A stretch of DNA of 64,000 nt from positions 12,432 through 76,431 of the forward strand of contig JBEKIF010000021.1 of assembly GCA_050011895.1 (NCBI GenBank). The letters run 5' to 3'. Position numbers and translations under genes: made by a program. The stretch comes from DATBGO01 sp050011895 (GTDB lineage Bacteria > Actinomycetota > Actinomycetes > Streptosporangiales > Streptosporangiaceae). Under the pieces are notes generated by a model. That model was not told the origin of the DNA. It saw only the letters and a list, made by a program, of their open reading frames with translations, and did not search any database. Positions 16,849 to 25,195 of the stretch are shown piece by piece; the stretch's first letter is position 1, and each line of letters starts with the position of its first letter.

Positions 16849-18201
16849 ATGACAGCGCACCCGACGAGCACGCTCGCCGATGACCCATCGTACTGGGATG
16901 AAGCCCTCGAAACCCAGACCCGCGCGGACTGGGATGCCCTGAAGCTCGGTCTGCTGAAGGCGCACCTGCAGCATGCTTATCAGCGCTCGCCTTATTACCG
17001 GGCCTCGTTCGACGCCGCTGGCGTGCATCCCGGCCATGTCAACAGCCTCGATGATCTGCGGCGGTTCCCGTTCATCGACAAGCAGACGCTGCGCGAGCGG
17101 CAGCTCGCCGTCCCGCCGCTCGGCGACCTCGTTGCGGTCCCGGAGCACGACGTCGTCTATATCTCCGCATCCAGCGGATCAACCGGGGTGCCGACGGCCT
17201 CCCCGTTCACTGCCCGCGATTTCGATGACTGGATCGATTACGAGGCGCGCCAGTTCTGGTCATCGGGCCTGCGGCCAGCGGACCGCTACTGCCACTGCCT
17301 GAACTTCTCGCTATTCGTCGGCGGTCCTTGCGTATTGGGCGCGCAGAAGCTCGGCGCCCTGAGCATCCACGCCGGCACCCTGCCGTCCGAGCGCCTGCTG
17401 CTGATCCTCCAGCAATTCCAGGCGACGGCGATGTGGACCACGCCGTCCTACGCCTGGTACCTGGGCGAGACCGCAAGCAAGGAAGGCATCGATCCCCGGC
17501 GAGACCTGGCGGTGCGGCGCATCTTCGTCGCCGGCGAGCCCGGCGGCTCGATCCCCGAGACGCGGAAGCGGATCGAGGACCTGTGGGACGCGTCCGTCTA
17601 TGACTACTACGGGCTGTCGGATATCTTCGGCTCTTGCGCCGGCATGTGCGAGGAGAAGGACGGGCTGCACTGGGCCGAGGACCACATCCTGGCGGAGGTT
17701 CTCGACCCCGCCACGGGCGATCCGGTTGCCGAGGGCGAGCGCGGAGAACTGGTCCTGACCACCTTGCGCAAGTCGGCGCGGCCGATGATCCGGTTCCGCA
17801 CCGGCGACATCGTCTCGTTCACCTCGGCGCCTTGCCGCTGCGGACGGACGTCGATCCGCATGCGCGGCACGCACGGCCGTCTCGACGACATGGTCATCAT
17901 CAAAGGGGTCAACATTTTCCCGAGCGACGTCGAAGCGCTCGTGCGGGGCGATCACGGCCAGACGGGGGAGTATCGCCTGGTGGTGGACCGGGTCGAGCAC
18001 CTCGACCGGCTGACCGTGGAATTGGAACGCGGGTACGGCGTCAACGAGACCGACGACGACATCGCGGAACGCTTCGGCCGGCAGCTGAGGGCGCTGACAG
18101 GGGTGAGCGCCGACATCAGCGTCCTCCCGCCCGGCAGCCTGCCGCGGGCCACGCACAAGGCCAAGCGCGTTGAGGACCGGCGCGCCAACCTCTGGACCTG
18201 A
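16849..18201 (+). CDS. Phenylacetate-CoA ligase (PaaK-like) family protein
   Basis: 450 residues, PaaK-type adenylate-forming enzyme. It should activate an aryl or short acyl acid through an acyl-AMP to the CoA thioester. Signatures: early YWDEALETQTR and HAYQRSPYYR; the P-loop SASSGSTGVPTA; TPSYAWYLGE; YYGLSDIFGSCAGMCEEKDG; the ARPMIRFRTGDI motif; and C-terminal GRLDDMVIIKGVNIFPSDVE. Start ATG 16849 follows GGAGGA (16836-16841); the upstream frame to 16756 is dropped. No phenylacetyl-CoA epoxidase genes are close, so the substrate may be another aromatic acid. It might feed or complement the aromatic cluster 5 kb away, but nothing links them directly. Confidence 0.88.
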   Translation: MTAHPTSTLADDPSYWDEALETQTRADWDALKLGLLKAHLQHAYQRSPYYRASFDAAGVHPGHVNSLDDLRRFPFIDKQTLRERQLAVPPLGDLVAVPEHDVVYISASSGSTGVPTASPFTARDFDDWIDYEARQFWSSGLRPADRYCHCLNFSLFVGGPCVLGAQKLGALSIHAGTLPSERLLLILQQFQATAMWTTPSYAWYLGETASKEGIDPRRDLAVRRIFVAGEPGGSIPETRKRIEDLWDASVYDYYGLSDIFGSCAGMCEEKDGLHWAEDHILAEVLDPATGDPVAEGERGELVLTTLRKSARPMIRFRTGDIVSFTSAPCRCGRTSIRMRGTHGRLDDMVIIKGVNIFPSDVEALVRGDHGQTGEYRLVVDRVEHLDRLTVELERGYGVNETDDDIAERFGRQLRALTGVSADISVLPPGSLPRATHKAKRVEDRRANLWT

Positions 18202-18718
18202 CGCAACGCGCCGAGCCGCCCGGGCCAGGTCCGCACGTCTGGTGGAGCACTCGAGCCGGTGAGCTGACCGCCAGGATCACCATGATCGCCGGGCACACCC
18301 GGACACTACCGGCCGTAGATCCATTACCAATCGGCTATCAGGATCGCCGGGCCTGTCGGCGCGACTGCGGAAGGTCACACTACCTGATCAGTTACCTTGC
18401 GAGACCGGTGCCGAAATGGCAGGACTACGACCACGCCGGGAGGCATGTACCGATCAGTCCGGGAGGCACGTATTCACCACGGACCGGAAGAACAGCGCCC
18501 GGAACGGCCGGCCGGCCGAAACTCGGACGGGGTGGCCCATTGGTGCTCGGGCTTATGGTCAGATACAACTGCCAATAAGATCATAAGGGGGGGTGTCGGC
18601 GACGCTACATAAGAGTTCTATATGTAAATGATCTATTGGGATGTGCGATGATTTGGCCGGCGAGTGATCCAAAGCACTCGCTGCACCGCGTGGATGGCGT
18701 CCTTTAGGGGGTTTTGCC
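18202..18718. other. Long leader/promoter region of the secreted deacetylase
   Basis: 517 bp with no gene. The last 170 bp are AT-richer than the surroundings (e.g. around 18560-18640) and suggest a promoter. A perfect 7-bp hairpin lies at 18660-18681, then a short G-rich ribosome site (TAGGGGG) just before the ATG. Confidence 0.4.
18660..18681 (+). promoter_or_regulatory. 5' UTR stem-loop
   Basis: GCGAGTG-atccaaag-CACTCGC forms a perfect 7-bp stem with an 8-nt loop 38 nt upstream of the deacetylase start. It could stabilise the mRNA or be part of a regulator; I matched it to no known riboswitch. Confidence 0.35.
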
Positions 18719-21595
18719 ATGATAGTTCAGGCCGGCCGGTCATTCGGTTTCGCCGCGCTCACCATTACGGCCGCCATTCTCCTGCTGCTGGGCGTCATTG
18801 GCCGGCCCGTGCCCGCGCGCGCGGCTACACCGCACCTGATTGTTTCGCTCACATTTGACGACAGTGATGAAGATCAGTACACCAACGCGCTCCCGGCGCT
18901 GGAGTCGCACGATATGCACGGGACGTTCTATGCGATCACGGGGTACGTCGGGGTCAACAGCGGCACCCTGACGCTGCCGCAACTGCAGGCCATCTACAAC
19001 GCCGGCAACGAGATCGGCGGCCACACGGTGCTGCACCCCAACCTCACCCAGATCAGCAACGACGAGGCGACCAGGGAGGTCTGCGATAGCCGGGACACCC
19101 TGCTCGGCTGGGGCTTCCCGGTGACCGACTTCGCCTACCCGTACGCCGCCTACAACTCGACCACCGAAGGCATCCTCCAGCAGTGCGGCTACAACTCCGG
19201 GCGGCAGGACGGCGACATCACCTCGCCCTACGGCTGCATGAGCGGATGCCCGCTGGCCGAGACGGTTCCGCCGAAAGACCCGTATGCCGTCCGCGCCCCG
19301 CAGTCCATCGAGGACGACTGGACCCTCGCCCAGATGGAACAATTAGTCACCCAGGCCGAACCCGGCGGCGGCTGGAGCGTGCTCGTCTTCCACCACATCT
19401 GCGACAACGCCTGCGACCCCTACTCGGTCACCCCGGCGAACTTCAACGCCCTGCTGACCTGGCTGCAGACCCAGGACGTGTCCATCGAGACCGTCGGCCA
19501 GGTGATCGGCGGACCCGTCCAGCCAGCGGTGACCGTACCGCAAGTCCCGCCGGCCCCGGCCGGCACCAACGGCGTCGCCAACGCCTCAGTAGAGACCGAT
19601 GACATCTACAACCCCGGCACGCCGTCCTGCTGGTCGACCACGACCAGCGCCGGCGACACGGCCAGCTTCGCTGAAACAAGCACCGCGCACACCGGATCCG
19701 TCGGCGAGACCGTCACCATGAGCTCCTACACCAGCGGGAACGCGGCACTGATCATCAAGCAGGACCTGGGCCAGTGCTCTCCCAGCGCGGTCACGGGTGA
19801 CTCCTACCTGGTCTCCGGCTGGTATCAGAGCACCGTACCGACGCGCTTCGTGTTCTGGTACCGGGACGCGAACGGGGGCTGGCATTCCTGGACGAAGAGC
19901 CCGCAATTCGCTGCAGCCAGTTCCTGGACGCAGGCGACCTGGGCCACCCCGGCGGTCCCGGCCGGCGCGACCGCGCTGAGCTTCGGGATGGATATCGAGG
20001 CCGTCGGCACCCTGACCACCGACGACTACTCCCTGATGGACTCGGGCGGCCCGCCGGGCACTCCGACGGTGTCGCTGACCGGGCCGGCCGCGGGCGCGAC
20101 GCTGACCGGGCCGGTGACCTTCACCGCGAACGCCTCCTCCCCGGTCGGCATCGCCAAGGTCGACTTCCTGGTCGACGGGGTCGTGGTGGCCACCGCCACC
20201 TCCTCGCCCTACACCGCCACCTGGGACTCCAGCACCGTGGGAGACGGGCCGGTCACCATTACCGCGCGGGCCACCGACACCGCAGGCAACCAGGCCACCA
20301 CCACCGGCCAAGCCGCCACCGTCTCCAATGCGGCCAGCCGCGGCGGCAACCTGCTCGCCAACGCCTCCCTCGAGACCAATACCGGCGGCGGCACCACCCC
20401 CGACTGCTGGCAGGAAAGCAACACCAGCGGCAACACCCAGACCTGGACCTACACCCCCGGTGCGCATAGCGGCAACGCGACCGAGAACGTCACCATCTCC
20501 GCCTACTCCAGCGGCGACAGCAAGCTCGTCACCGCGCAGGGCACCAGCGCCTGCTCCCCCCGGGTCACCCCGGGCAGCACCTACACCCTCGGCGCCTGGT
20601 ACCAGTCCAGCCAGCCGACCCGCGTCGCCGTCTACTACCAGAACGCCAGCGGCACCTGGACCTACTGGACCCAGAGCCCCGCGTTCGCCGCGTCCAGCTC
20701 CTGGGCCCAGGCCACCTGGACCACCCCGGCCGTCCCGGCTGGCGCCACCGCCCTGTCCTTCGGCGCCAACCTCGCCGCCGCCGGCTCCCTCACCACCGAC
20801 GACTACACCATGACCGCCGGGGCACCGGCGCCGCCGACGGTGTCGCTGACCGGGCCGGCCGCGGGCGCGACGCTGACCGGGCCGGTCACCTTCACCGCGA
20901 ACGCCTCCTCCCAGGTCGGCATCGCCAAGGTCGACTTCCTGGTCGACGGCGTGGTCGTGGCCACCGCCACCGCCGCCCCCTACACCGCCAACTGGGACTC
21001 CAGCACCGTCGGCGACGGCCCGGTCACCCTCACCGCGCGGGCCACCGATACCGCAGGCAACCAGACCACCACGGCCGCGCAGGCGGCCACCGTCTCCAAC
21101 GCGGCCGGCCGCGGCGGCAACCTGCTCGCCAACGCGACCCTCAACACCAACACCGGCGGCGGCACCACCCCCGACTGCTGGCAGCAAGCCAGCTCCGGCA
21201 CCAACACCGCAGCCTGGACCTACACCCCCGACGCCGATAACGGCAACGCGACCGAGAACGTGTCCATCTCCGCCTTCACCAGCGGCGACCGCAAGCTCGT
21301 CACCGCCCAGGGCACCAGCGCCTGCTCCCCCCGCGTCACCCCGGGCAGCACCTACACCCTCGGCGGCTCCTACGAGTCCAGCCAGCCCAGCCGCGTCGTC
21401 GTCTACTACCAGAACGCCAGCGGCACCTGGACCTACTGGACCCAGAGCCCCGCGTTCGCCGCGTCCAGTTCCTGGGCCCAGGCCACCTGGACCACCCCCG
21501 CCGTCCCGGCCGGCGCCACCGCCCTGTCGTTCGGCCTCAACATCGCCGCCGCCGGCTCCCTCACCACCGCCAGCTACAGCATGACCGCCGGCTAG
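18719..21595 (+). CDS. Secreted polysaccharide deacetylase with three CBM-like and two Ig-like modules
   Basis: 958 residues. Order: a signal peptide (1-36, cut near ARA-A); a NodB-type deacetylase domain (about 40-235) with LTFDDSDEDQY (acid pair), GGHTVLHPNL (two metal His) and DFAYPYAAYN as motif 3; a beta-sandwich module with two Cys (about 285-440); an Ig-like module (about 450-540); a second sandwich; a second Ig module; and a third sandwich at the C-terminus. The sandwich modules share LLANASLETNTGGG and a W-Q-S-P-F-A-A-S-S-S-W pattern and resemble carbohydrate-binding modules. It should remove N- or O-acetyl groups from a wall or plant polysaccharide outside the cell. The last two Ig-sandwich pairs are a near-identical 771-bp tandem duplication at DNA level. 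Confidence 0.88.
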   Translation: MIVQAGRSFGFAALTITAAILLLLGVIGRPVPARAATPHLIVSLTFDDSDEDQYTNALPALESHDMHGTFYAITGYVGVNSGTLTLPQLQAIYNAGNEIGGHTVLHPNLTQISNDEATREVCDSRDTLLGWGFPVTDFAYPYAAYNSTTEGILQQCGYNSGRQDGDITSPYGCMSGCPLAETVPPKDPYAVRAPQSIEDDWTLAQMEQLVTQAEPGGGWSVLVFHHICDNACDPYSVTPANFNALLTWLQTQDVSIETVGQVIGGPVQPAVTVPQVPPAPAGTNGVANASVETDDIYNPGTPSCWSTTTSAGDTASFAETSTAHTGSVGETVTMSSYTSGNAALIIKQDLGQCSPSAVTGDSYLVSGWYQSTVPTRFVFWYRDANGGWHSWTKSPQFAAASSWTQATWATPAVPAGATALSFGMDIEAVGTLTTDDYSLMDSGGPPGTPTVSLTGPAAGATLTGPVTFTANASSPVGIAKVDFLVDGVVVATATSSPYTATWDSSTVGDGPVTITARATDTAGNQATTTGQAATVSNAASRGGNLLANASLETNTGGGTTPDCWQESNTSGNTQTWTYTPGAHSGNATENVTISAYSSGDSKLVTAQGTSACSPRVTPGSTYTLGAWYQSSQPTRVAVYYQNASGTWTYWTQSPAFAASSSWAQATWTTPAVPAGATALSFGANLAAAGSLTTDDYTMTAGAPAPPTVSLTGPAAGATLTGPVTFTANASSQVGIAKVDFLVDGVVVATATAAPYTANWDSSTVGDGPVTLTARATDTAGNQTTTAAQAATVSNAAGRGGNLLANATLNTNTGGGTTPDCWQQASSGTNTAAWTYTPDADNGNATENVSISAFTSGDRKLVTAQGTSACSPRVTPGSTYTLGGSYESSQPSRVVVYYQNASGTWTYWTQSPAFAASSSWAQATWTTPAVPAGATALSFGLNIAAAGSLTTASYSMTAG
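20063..21592 (+). repeat. 771-bp in-gene tandem duplication
   Basis: Unit 1 runs from 20063 to 20833 and unit 2 from 20834 to 21592; each encodes one Ig-like plus one sandwich module (257 codons). Long stretches are identical or nearly so at DNA level (for example CCGACGGTGTCGCTGACCGG begins both units), pointing to a recent duplication or ongoing conversion. Confidence 0.8.
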
Positions 21596-21703
21596 CGGTG
21601 GCGCCGCTGGTCGCAGATCTCCAGCGACGGCCCTCGGAGATGAGCACGACGTGCCCGGCGGGCCTGTTCAGGGCCAACCGGGCAGCCGGTGGCCGGCGCC
21701 GGG

Positions 21704-21853
21704 CTACTGGTGGGAGCGGCGCGGGCGGAACTTGATCCAGGCCAGGATCCCGATGGCCACCAGCAGCCAGGGGGAGAACAGGAAGTGCACGGTGAAGCTG
21801 ACGACTGTCAGGGCCACGATGGCGATGAGGGCAAGGACGATGATACCGGGCAT
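21704..21853 (-). CDS. Small two-helix membrane protein
   Basis: A 49-residue protein: MPGIIVLALIAIVALTVVSF forms one membrane segment, HFLFSPWLLVAIGILAWI the second, then a basic tail KFRPRRSHQ. The ATG at 21853 has GGAGA 9 nt upstream, so it can be made on its own. Small proteins of this type are common in actinobacteria, but I know no function. It is in frame with the PspC relic upstream, so a 96-residue fusion is also possible. Confidence 0.6.
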   Translation of the reverse strand: MPGIIVLALIAIVALTVVSFTVHFLFSPWLLVAIGILAWIKFRPRRSHQ

Positions 21854-21994
21854 AGTGATCGGTCTCCGTTCATGTCGGGCTACACCGCCGGCCACGCCGG
21901 CCAGCATCCCGTTGCTGGCGGACCGGCGCAGCTGGCGGGCTGCGGGCTGGTCAGTAAGGGTGGCGCGCCCGGTGTCTGCCGTGCTTTTGGTCAT
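21854..21994 (-). pseudogene. Truncated PspC-type N-terminus, in frame with the next gene
   Basis: The sequence from ATG 21994 reads to RQLRRSASNGMLAGVAGGVAR, the hallmark start of PspC (R-S-x-x-N-x-M-L-A-G-V-A-G-G-x-A). The rest of the PspC domain is missing, and the frame runs straight into the small membrane protein. It looks like an internal deletion that removed the body of a pspC gene. Confidence 0.55.
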
Positions 21995-22235
21995 GTTTCA
22001 AGACTGCCGCCCGGCGAGGACCCTCGTCGATCGGGATCAGCCCCGGATTGCACCCTGGTCTGTATCCCGGAAGGCATCAGGGTCAACCCTGACCGCGGCT
22101 AGGGTTGCCGGCCCGAAGCGGCCGGTGTGTCCGCACGCCCGGTAGGCGAAGATCTGCTCGCTCACCGAGGAAAATCCGGATGCGGTGCCGGGGATGGCCG
22201 CCAGCCAGGGCCGCCGGGTTGTCGCTGTCCTGATC

Positions 22236-22943
22236 TCAATGCAATCTCGACGCCATCGCGCGAGCGGTCTCTCCAACCGCGCACGCGAGCTCGTTCTCTG
22301 ACAGCTTGGTGCTGACGTAGACCACTGCGACCGCGCACACCTGAACCGGATGGCCGGGCACGGTCAGCGGGACAGCCACCGAGCGCAGGCCAGGTATCAC
22401 CTCGTCGTGGCTGGTGGCGTAGCCGGCGCGGCGCACCTCGTCCAGCGAGTCGCGTGGCTGGACGTCGGCGACCGCGCGCCACTGCTCGGCGTTCATCGCG
22501 GCCTGGATGGCGATTCCCGGCGCGCCGACGGCCAGCGAGTGGCGCGCGCCGGGCCGGTAAACCACGGCCGCGGCGGTGCGGCTGGGTGCGACGGACACCA
22601 GGGTGACGCACTCGGAGCCGCTCAGCACGACGAGGAAGGCGGTCATCGCCAGCTGGTCGGCGAGGGCGGCGAGCTCGCCCTGGGCGACCGCCTGCAGGTC
22701 GGCCTCGATCCCGCGGGCCAGCGCGGCGAGGCCAAGGCTCAGCCGGACCAGTCCGGCTTCGTCGCGCCGGACGAGTGAGTGCTGCTCGAGCGTGCGCAGG
22801 AAGCGATAGGTGATCGAACGGTGCAAGCCGACAGACTCTGATAGCGCCGCAATCGACATCGGCTGACCGCGCTCGGCCAGCACCTCGAGCACGCGCAGAC
22901 CGCGGGACAGGGTCTGCGACTGGGCAGCCGTCTTGTCGATCAC
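22236..22943 (-). CDS. IclR family transcriptional regulator
   Basis: 235 residues. The N-terminal winged helix is QTLSRGLRVLEVLAERGQPM to SIAALSESVGLHRSITYRFL, the IclR pattern; the C-terminal effector domain has LADQLAMTAFLVVLSGSECV, VGAPGIAIQAAM, RRAGYATSHDEVIPGLRSVA and the AVAVVY end. The GTG start at 22943 has GAGGAGA 7-8 nt upstream; the frame to 22967 is not needed. It is divergent from the hpaC-like gene, and two operator-like repeats lie in between. IclR proteins often regulate aromatic catabolic operons; the effector is probably 4-hydroxyphenylacetate or a later intermediate (inferred). Confidence 0.88.
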   Translation of the reverse strand: MIDKTAAQSQTLSRGLRVLEVLAERGQPMSIAALSESVGLHRSITYRFLRTLEQHSLVRRDEAGLVRLSLGLAALARGIEADLQAVAQGELAALADQLAMTAFLVVLSGSECVTLVSVAPSRTAAAVVYRPGARHSLAVGAPGIAIQAAMNAEQWRAVADVQPRDSLDEVRRAGYATSHDEVIPGLRSVAVPLTVPGHPVQVCAVAVVYVSTKLSENELACAVGETARAMASRLH

Positions 22944-22991
22944 CGATTCTCCTCGCCGCACTTGCATTCAGCGTTCAGCCGGTGCATCCTT

Positions 22992-23026
22992 GTTCAAAGA
23001 AAGAACGTTGCATTCTATATTAGAAC
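22992..23026. promoter_or_regulatory. Twin operator-like repeats upstream of the hpa operon
   Basis: Two 15-bp sites, GTTCAAAGAAAGAAC (22992-23006) and ATTCTATATTAGAAC (23012-23026), share TTC-N7-GAAC and are spaced 20 bp apart, about two helical turns. The second holds a perfect TTCTA-TAT-TAGAA palindrome. They lie between the divergent iclR and hpaC-like genes, the right place for an IclR operator. Confidence 0.6.
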
Positions 23027-23061
23027 ACATGCGTTGGTGAGGTCAATTGCGTGGGGCTGGA

Positions 23062-23598
23062 ATGAACCGCGGGGACCCTGGATGGCTGGCGGCTGGCCCG
23101 GGCTCACCGCTCTACCGTCCGCCGGAGCAGCTCTTCCGCGGCAGTCTCGGGAGATTCGCCACCGGAGTGGCGGTGGTGGCTTTCGACCACCCCGACGGGC
23201 GGTTCGGCCTGACGATCAACTCGTTCACGTCGGTGTCGATGGAGCCGCCGCTCGTCCTCGTCGCGATCGGGCAGTCGGCCAGTTCACACGTACGGCTGGA
23301 GGGCACGGCGTTCACGGTCAACATCCTGGGCGCCGAGCAGCAGGACCTGGCCCTGACGTTCTCGGGCAAGCCGGGGCGGCAGCCGACCTGGATCGAGGGC
23401 CGGCATGCGCCCCGGCTGGGCGGCGTGCTGTGCTGGTTCGAGTGCAAGCCGTACGCCCGGTATCCGGGCGGGGACCACACCCTGTTCCTTGGCGAGGTCA
23501 GCGACTACGGGTCACGCGCCGGGGACGCGCTGGGGTTCTTCAACGGCTCGTTCACCACGTTCGGAGAACGCAGGCTCGGTCACGAAGACCTGCTCTGA
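23062..23598 (+). CDS. Flavin reductase component (HpaC-like)
   Basis: 178 residues, FMN-binding split-barrel reductase. Signatures: FRGSLGRFATGVAVVAFDHP, FGLTINSFTSVSMEPPLVLV, QSASSHVRLEG and FTVNILG. It gives reduced FAD or FMN to a monooxygenase; the partner here is the HpaB-like protein starting 53 nt downstream, so the pair should hydroxylate 4-hydroxyphenylacetate to homoprotocatechuate. Start set at ATG 23062; a TTG at 23047 is also in frame. First gene of the catabolic operon. Confidence 0.85.
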   Translation: MNRGDPGWLAAGPGSPLYRPPEQLFRGSLGRFATGVAVVAFDHPDGRFGLTINSFTSVSMEPPLVLVAIGQSASSHVRLEGTAFTVNILGAEQQDLALTFSGKPGRQPTWIEGRHAPRLGGVLCWFECKPYARYPGGDHTLFLGEVSDYGSRAGDALGFFNGSFTTFGERRLGHEDLL

Positions 23599-23651
23599 AT
23601 TCCCTTCCCTCCCACCCGGACCCGCGACCGCGTCATCCAAGGAGAAAGTAA

Positions 23652-25124
23652 ATGGGCATCCGCACCGGCCAGCAGTACCTCGACAAGCTGAACTCCATGC
23701 ACCCGCACGTCGTCATCGACGGCGTGACCGTCACGAAGGACATCGCGGAGTATCCTGCGTTCCGCAACGTCGCGCGGACCTACGCCCAGCTGTACGACAT
23801 GCAGTTCAGCCCGGAACACCAGCAAGACCTGACCTACACCTCGCCGACCACCGGTGATCTGGTGAACGCCTCCTTCCTGGTGCCCCGCAACCTGGAGGAC
23901 CTCGAGCACCGCGGGGCGGCGATCCGGACCTGGGCCGATTTCTCCAACGGATTCCTCGGGCGCAGCGGCGACTACATGAACTCAGCGCTGACCGCGCTGT
24001 CCGCAGCGCAGCCGTGGTTCGCCCAGGCCGGCCCGGAGTACGGCGAGCGCATCCGGGCGTACTACGAGTACGCCCGGGAGAACGACCTGCTGGCCACGCA
24101 TACGCTGATCCCGCCGCAGGTCAACCGCTCGGTGTCCGGCGGCGAGCAGGGTGGCGGCCAGCTGACGGCGCGCGTCATCGAGGAGCGCACGGACGGCGTC
24201 ATCATCCGCGGCGCGCGCATGCTGGCCACGGTGGCGCCCATCGCCGACGAACTGCTGGTCTTCCCGTCGACGGTGCTGCGCGGCACGCCGGACGACGCGC
24301 CCTACAGCTTTGCCATCGCCCTCGCGAACGACACGCCCGGGCTTCGGTACCTGTGCCGCGGGTCGCTGTACAACGGCGGCAGTGAGCTCGACGAGCCGCT
24401 GGCTTCCCGTTACGAGGAGATGGACGCCATCGTTGTCTTCGACGACGTGTTCGTCCCGAACGAGCGGGTGTTCATGCTCGGCCACCCCCAGCTGTGCAAC
24501 ATGTTCTACAGCGCCACCGGAGCGGCCGCGCTGATGACCCACCAGGTCGTCACGCGCACCGTGGCCAAGTCCGAGTTCTTCCTCGGGCTGGCGTGGGAGA
24601 TCGCCGACTCCATCGGGATCGACGGCTTCCAGCACATCCAGGAGGACCTCGCCGAGCTGATCGTGGACGTGGAGATCGGCAAGGCATTGCTGCGCACCGG
24701 CGAGGTCGAGGGCGGCACCAACGATTGGGGCGTCTACCTGCCCCGCTGGGATACCGTGAACGCCGCGCGCAACTGGTATCCCAAGGCGGCGCAGCGCTTC
24801 CCGCAGATCATCCGGAAGTTCTGCGCGTCCGGGCTGATGGCGCTGCCGGGCGAGGCCGACATCGCGTCGGATGCGGTCGGGGACATCGAGCGCTACATGC
24901 AGGGCAAGTCGCTGACCGGGCCGGAGCGGATCCGGCTCTTCAAGCTCGCCTACGACGCGTCGGTTTCCGGCTTCTCCGGCCGGCAGGCGCTGTACGAGTA
25001 CTTCTTCTTCGGTGACCCGGTACGGATGGCGGGAGCGATGGTCGCGGGCTACAACTCCGGGCCCGCACGGGCCCGGGTGCGCGAACTGCTGGCCCGCGGG
25101 GAGCAGCCGGCCACCCTGGTCTAA
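23652..25124 (+). CDS. hpaB: 4-hydroxyphenylacetate 3-monooxygenase, oxygenase component
   Basis: 490 residues, the HpaB family length. It uses reduced flavin and oxygen to ortho-hydroxylate 4-hydroxyphenylacetate (or a related phenol). Signatures: GIRTGQQYLDKLNSMHP opening, the acyl-CoA-dehydrogenase-like core with TLIPPQVNRS, GARMLATVAPIADELLVFPS, FDDVFVPNERVFMLGHP, and the C-terminal FEYFFFGDP-like motif here YEYFFFGDPVRMAG. The ribosome site AAGGAGA lies 8 nt upstream. Some family members act on other phenols (chlorophenols, 4-coumarate-like substrates), but the following hpa genes support the assignment. Confidence 0.9.
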   Translation: MGIRTGQQYLDKLNSMHPHVVIDGVTVTKDIAEYPAFRNVARTYAQLYDMQFSPEHQQDLTYTSPTTGDLVNASFLVPRNLEDLEHRGAAIRTWADFSNGFLGRSGDYMNSALTALSAAQPWFAQAGPEYGERIRAYYEYARENDLLATHTLIPPQVNRSVSGGEQGGGQLTARVIEERTDGVIIRGARMLATVAPIADELLVFPSTVLRGTPDDAPYSFAIALANDTPGLRYLCRGSLYNGGSELDEPLASRYEEMDAIVVFDDVFVPNERVFMLGHPQLCNMFYSATGAAALMTHQVVTRTVAKSEFFLGLAWEIADSIGIDGFQHIQEDLAELIVDVEIGKALLRTGEVEGGTNDWGVYLPRWDTVNAARNWYPKAAQRFPQIIRKFCASGLMALPGEADIASDAVGDIERYMQGKSLTGPERIRLFKLAYDASVSGFSGRQALYEYFFFGDPVRMAGAMVAGYNSGPARARVRELLARGEQPATLV

Positions 25125-25195
25125 GGATCAGATACGATTTCACATACGATCTACGATCGGATCCTGGTCCACCTGTAGGGGCGCGGAGGTGTTCG
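25125..25195. promoter_or_regulatory. Gap with repeated ATACGAT motif
   Basis: A 71-bp gap between hpaB and the next gene holds AGATACGATTTCAC and ATACGATCTACGATCGGATC, that is ATACGAT twice and a third CGATC. It might be a regulator site, perhaps for the GntR protein downstream. Only the repeat is seen. Confidence 0.3.

Noticed and set aside
19586..21187. 533-codon minus-strand frame, Gly/Val-rich with repeats
   Set aside because: Shadow of the deacetylase modules; the repeat simply mirrors the tandem DNA duplication.
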